DNA of 42,142 nt, taken from Streptomyces murinus. GTDB taxonomy: Bacteria; Actinomycetota; Actinomycetes; Streptomycetales; Streptomycetaceae. Position numbers and translations under genes: made by a program. The stretch covers positions 1 to 42,142 of the forward strand of contig NZ_MUNF01000004.1 in NCBI RefSeq assembly GCF_002154555.1. Reading direction: 5' to 3'. Each line of letters opens with the position of its first letter. Position 1 is the first letter of the stretch. Shown here in pieces: positions 40,472 through 42,142 of this stretch. The notes beneath the pieces are model-generated. The model searched no databases, had not been told where the DNA came from, and saw only the letters and a list, made by a program, of their open reading frames with translations.

Positions 40472-41098
40472 GCCGTGCAGCGGGAAGCCCGCGATGCCGC
40501 GCCAGGCGAGCGAGGCGAGGAGCTGTACCGCGTTGTCGCGCGGCACACTGCGATCGCTGTGCAGCCAGGAACGGGCCACCACCTGGGCGAGCCCGCCGAG
40601 ACCGGAGGCGAGCAGCATGGACTCCGCGCGCGAGAGGCCGGTGTCCTCCGCGATCACCTCGCAGATCGCCTCGGCGCACTCGGTGGTCACCTTGTCGACG
40701 CGTTCGCGCACGGCGGGCTCGTTCGTCAGGTCCGACTCGAAGACCAGCCGGAAGGCGCCGCCGTCGTCCTCCACATAGGCGAAGTAGGCATCCATGGTCG
40801 CCCGCACCCGCTGCTTGTTGTCGGTCGTCGACGCCAGCGCGCCGCGCACCGACTGGATCAGCGCCTCGCAGTGCTGGTCCAGCAGCGCGAGGTAGAGGTC
40901 GAGCTTGCCCGGGAAGTGCTGGTAGAGCACCGGCTTGCTGACGCCGGCCCGCTCGGCGATGTCGTCCATCGCCGCGGCGTGGTAGCCCTGTGCGACGAAG
41001 ACCTCCTGGGCCGCGCCCAGCAACTGGTTCCGTCGGGCTCGGCGCGGCAGCCGGGTGCCGCGCGGGCGTGCTGCCTCTGTTTGCTCGATGGCTGTCAC
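40457..41098 (-). CDS. TetR-family transcriptional regulator
   Basis: A 213-aa repressor with an N-terminal TetR helix-turn-helix (AAQEVFVAQGYHAAAMDDIA, AERAGVSKPVLYQHF) and a ligand-binding C-terminal half rich in helices. Target and ligand unknown; the mycobacterial counterpart at this position is Rv3208. GTG 41098 follows GGGAGG by five bases, so a start further upstream is rejected. The gene ends at TGA 40457 within a 21-base tandem duplication that repeats the stop. DUF3107 follows. Confidence 0.92.
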   Translation of the reverse strand: MTAIEQTEAARPRGTRLPRRARRNQLLGAAQEVFVAQGYHAAAMDDIAERAGVSKPVLYQHFPGKLDLYLALLDQHCEALIQSVRGALASTTDNKQRVRATMDAYFAYVEDDGGAFRLVFESDLTNEPAVRERVDKVTTECAEAICEVIAEDTGLSRAESMLLASGLGGLAQVVARSWLHSDRSVPRDNAVQLLASLAWRGIAGFPLHGNEHH

Positions 41099-41230
41099 GC
41101 CGCCTCCCAATGTCGTCCACATGCGGTGTCGACCGCGCGGCCATCGTACTTTTCGGTAACCGTGGTGTGCGCGGTGCGAGCGCAGAATTTCATGTACCGG
41201 ACGACGGCGAAAGCCGAGTCACGCGGTCGA

Positions 41231-41455
41231 TCAGCGGTAGTCGTCCTCGTCGAGCGAGACCACGCGCGCCTGTTCGAGCAGATCGGCCTCGTTCGCCCGG
41301 TCCTTCTTCTCCGCCGTCAAAGTGTCGTCGCGCTCGGGCCGGACATCGGCCTGCTGCTCGACGGCGTCCACTTCCGGCTCCTCGACGCCCAGCTCGGGGG
41401 CCGTCTCCTCGTCCAGTTCCTCGATGGTGTCGGGCTCGGTCGGATCCTGGGCCAT
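41231..41455 (-). CDS. Small acidic protein
   Basis: A 74-aa hydrophilic, acidic protein with MAQDPTEPDTIEELDEETA at the start and VVSLDEDDYR at the end. No domain is recognised and it is probably disordered. ATG 41455 has AAGGGAG six or seven bases upstream; the longer frame to 41500 adds residues without support. It is upstream of the TetR gene on the same strand, separated by 132 bases, and probably a separate unit. Confidence 0.7.
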   Translation of the reverse strand: MAQDPTEPDTIEELDEETAPELGVEEPEVDAVEQQADVRPERDDTLTAEKKDRANEADLLEQARVVSLDEDDYR

Positions 41456-41585
41456 GATGGGCTCCCTTCCTACGACGTCCCTGGGCACGGCAGGGGCCAC
41501 ACGCGGGTGCCCTCTGCTACGAGCCTAGGAGACGGCCGATCCGGACGCCATGCCGTGCGCGCCCGTCCGCGCCCCGGTTGTCCCC

Positions 41586-41616
41586 CGCGGAACGGCTCAT
41601 GCGCGGAACGGCTCAT
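41586..41616. repeat. Direct repeat upstream of the hydrolase promoter
   Basis: CGCGGAACGGCTCAT occurs at 41586-41600 and again at 41602-41616, a 16-base period. It lies 42 bases before the proposed -10 box of the alpha/beta hydrolase and could be a regulator-binding pair. Confidence 0.5.
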
Positions 41617-41657
41617 TCTGTGACGGCGAACACACGAACCCCGGTGTGATCACCTCG

Positions 41658-41663
41658 TAACAT
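41658..41663 (+). promoter_or_regulatory. -10 box TAACAT, possible leaderless start
   Basis: TAACAT is followed by seven bases and ATG 41671, without a Shine-Dalgarno. No clear -35 is visible. Confidence 0.5.
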
Positions 41664-41670
41664 TGCCCGC

Positions 41671-42142
41671 ATGTCTTCCACCGAGTCGCCCTCCGCGCCG
41701 GCCGCCAGCGTCCTCCCCAGGGTGGCGCCCGTCCGGGTCGGCGACGGGGAGCGGCTGCGGACGGTGGGCCTGCCGGGGGTCACCCTGTCGGTGCGCTACC
41801 GGCCGCCCGTGCGCGAGGACCTGCCGCGCGCCCTGTATGTGCACGGGCTCGGCGGCTCCTCGCAGAACTGGTCGGACCTGATGGCCGAGCTGGACGGCGT
41901 CGTCGCCGGCGAGGCGATCGATCTGCCGGGATTCGGCGACTCCCCGCCCCCGGACGACGGCGACTACTCCGTCACCGGGCACGCGCGGGCCGTCATCCGC
42001 TACCTGGACGCCTCCGGGCACGGCACCGTCCACCTCTTCGGCAACTCGCTCGGCGGCGCGGTCACCACACGGGTGGCCGCCGTACGCCCCGATCTGGTGC
42101 GCACCCTCACGCTGATCTCGCCCGCGCTGCCGGAGCTGCGGA
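41671..42142 (+). CDS. Alpha/beta hydrolase, 3' end beyond the window
   Basis: The first 157 residues of a hydrolase. They include the oxyanion region YVHGLGGSSQNW, strand IDLPGFGDSPPP and nucleophile elbow LFGNSLGGAV, in which Ser of GNSLGG is the probable catalytic residue. The remaining catalytic Asp and His would lie beyond base 42142. The substrate is unknown. ATG 41671 has no ribosome-binding site but follows a -10 box by seven bases. Confidence 0.88.
   Translation, partial: MSSTESPSAPAASVLPRVAPVRVGDGERLRTVGLPGVTLSVRYRPPVREDLPRALYVHGLGGSSQNWSDLMAELDGVVAGEAIDLPGFGDSPPPDDGDYSVTGHARAVIRYLDASGHGTVHLFGNSLGGAVTTRVAAVRPDLVRTLTLISPALPELR

Noticed and set aside
1-42142. CRISPR arrays, tRNA/rRNA, prophage or insertion sequences
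   Set aside because: I saw no regularly spaced repeats, cloverleaf or rRNA sequence, transposase or integrase; repeats found are protein-coding, inverted-edge or short intergenic.

Overview
The window is high-GC actinobacterial DNA, almost certainly Streptomyces. The evidence is GC-rich codon use throughout, many GTG starts, GTGA/ATGA stop-start overlaps, and a conserved actinobacterial gene order. I see no phage, integrase, transposase, CRISPR array, rRNA or tRNA. About 45 protein genes fill the window; 40 or so have recognisable families. Most of it is chromosomal core, and the interesting material lies in start codons, repeats and regulatory DNA rather than in a new accessory island.

Layout. 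(1) 1-2106: a membrane-anchored protein with a putative peptidoglycan-binding domain, whose 5' end is replaced by an inverted copy of its own middle (1-284 against 1295-1578). This is probably a contig-end fold-back. (2) 2318-5803: an ABC exporter followed by a DesK-type kinase and a LuxR-type response regulator, all translationally coupled. (3) 5846-13363: SirB1-like protein, GNAT acetyltransferase, 7Fe ferredoxin, lysine-pathway dapC and dapE, a secreted Ala/Gly-rich protein, a lysozyme-like membrane protein and a LOG-family protein. (4) 13379-16707: a FolP2-like dihydropteroate synthase homologue, a DivIVA-like protein, 3-methyladenine glycosylase, enoyl-CoA hydratase and DUF3117. (5) 16825-21817: an O-methyltransferase divergent from an ECF sigma/zinc anti-sigma/HtrA/TatB envelope-stress cluster. 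(6) 22051-28541: an unknown 220-aa protein, Mrp, DUF1003, a soluble MgtE-like protein, a lipoprotein and CorA. (7) 29045-35590: SUFU domain, MFS, DUF6758, PHP, MarC, a 50-aa protein, NYN and an alpha/beta hydrolase. (8) 35683-42142: a DEAD-box helicase with a long basic repeat tail, ferritin-like protein, small membrane protein, DUF3107, TetR, an acidic protein and a truncated alpha/beta hydrolase.

Two blocks follow Mycobacterium tuberculosis order from memory. dapE-LOG-folP2-DivIVA-tag-DUF3117-OMT-sigE-rseA-htrA-tatB-mrp-DUF1003/MgtE-corA resembles Rv1202-Rv1239c. DEAD helicase-ferritin-like-Rv3209-like-DUF3107-TetR resembles Rv3211-Rv3208. The ECF sigma factor is therefore probably the counterpart of mycobacterial SigE, and a GGAACC-N16-CGTT promoter in front of it suggests autoregulation.

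Main points for a second look: a repeated TANNNT motif 6-7 nt before the start codon of eight genes, the signature of leaderless mRNAs; two genes without a usable ATG/GTG/TTG start (helicase CTG, methyltransferase ATT); a 16-module RRTRK tail with an internal 114-codon duplication in the helicase; a duplicated stop-codon segment ending the TetR gene; and a membrane-less MgtE half overlapping a DUF1003 gene. I did not find a convincing wholly new multi-gene system.
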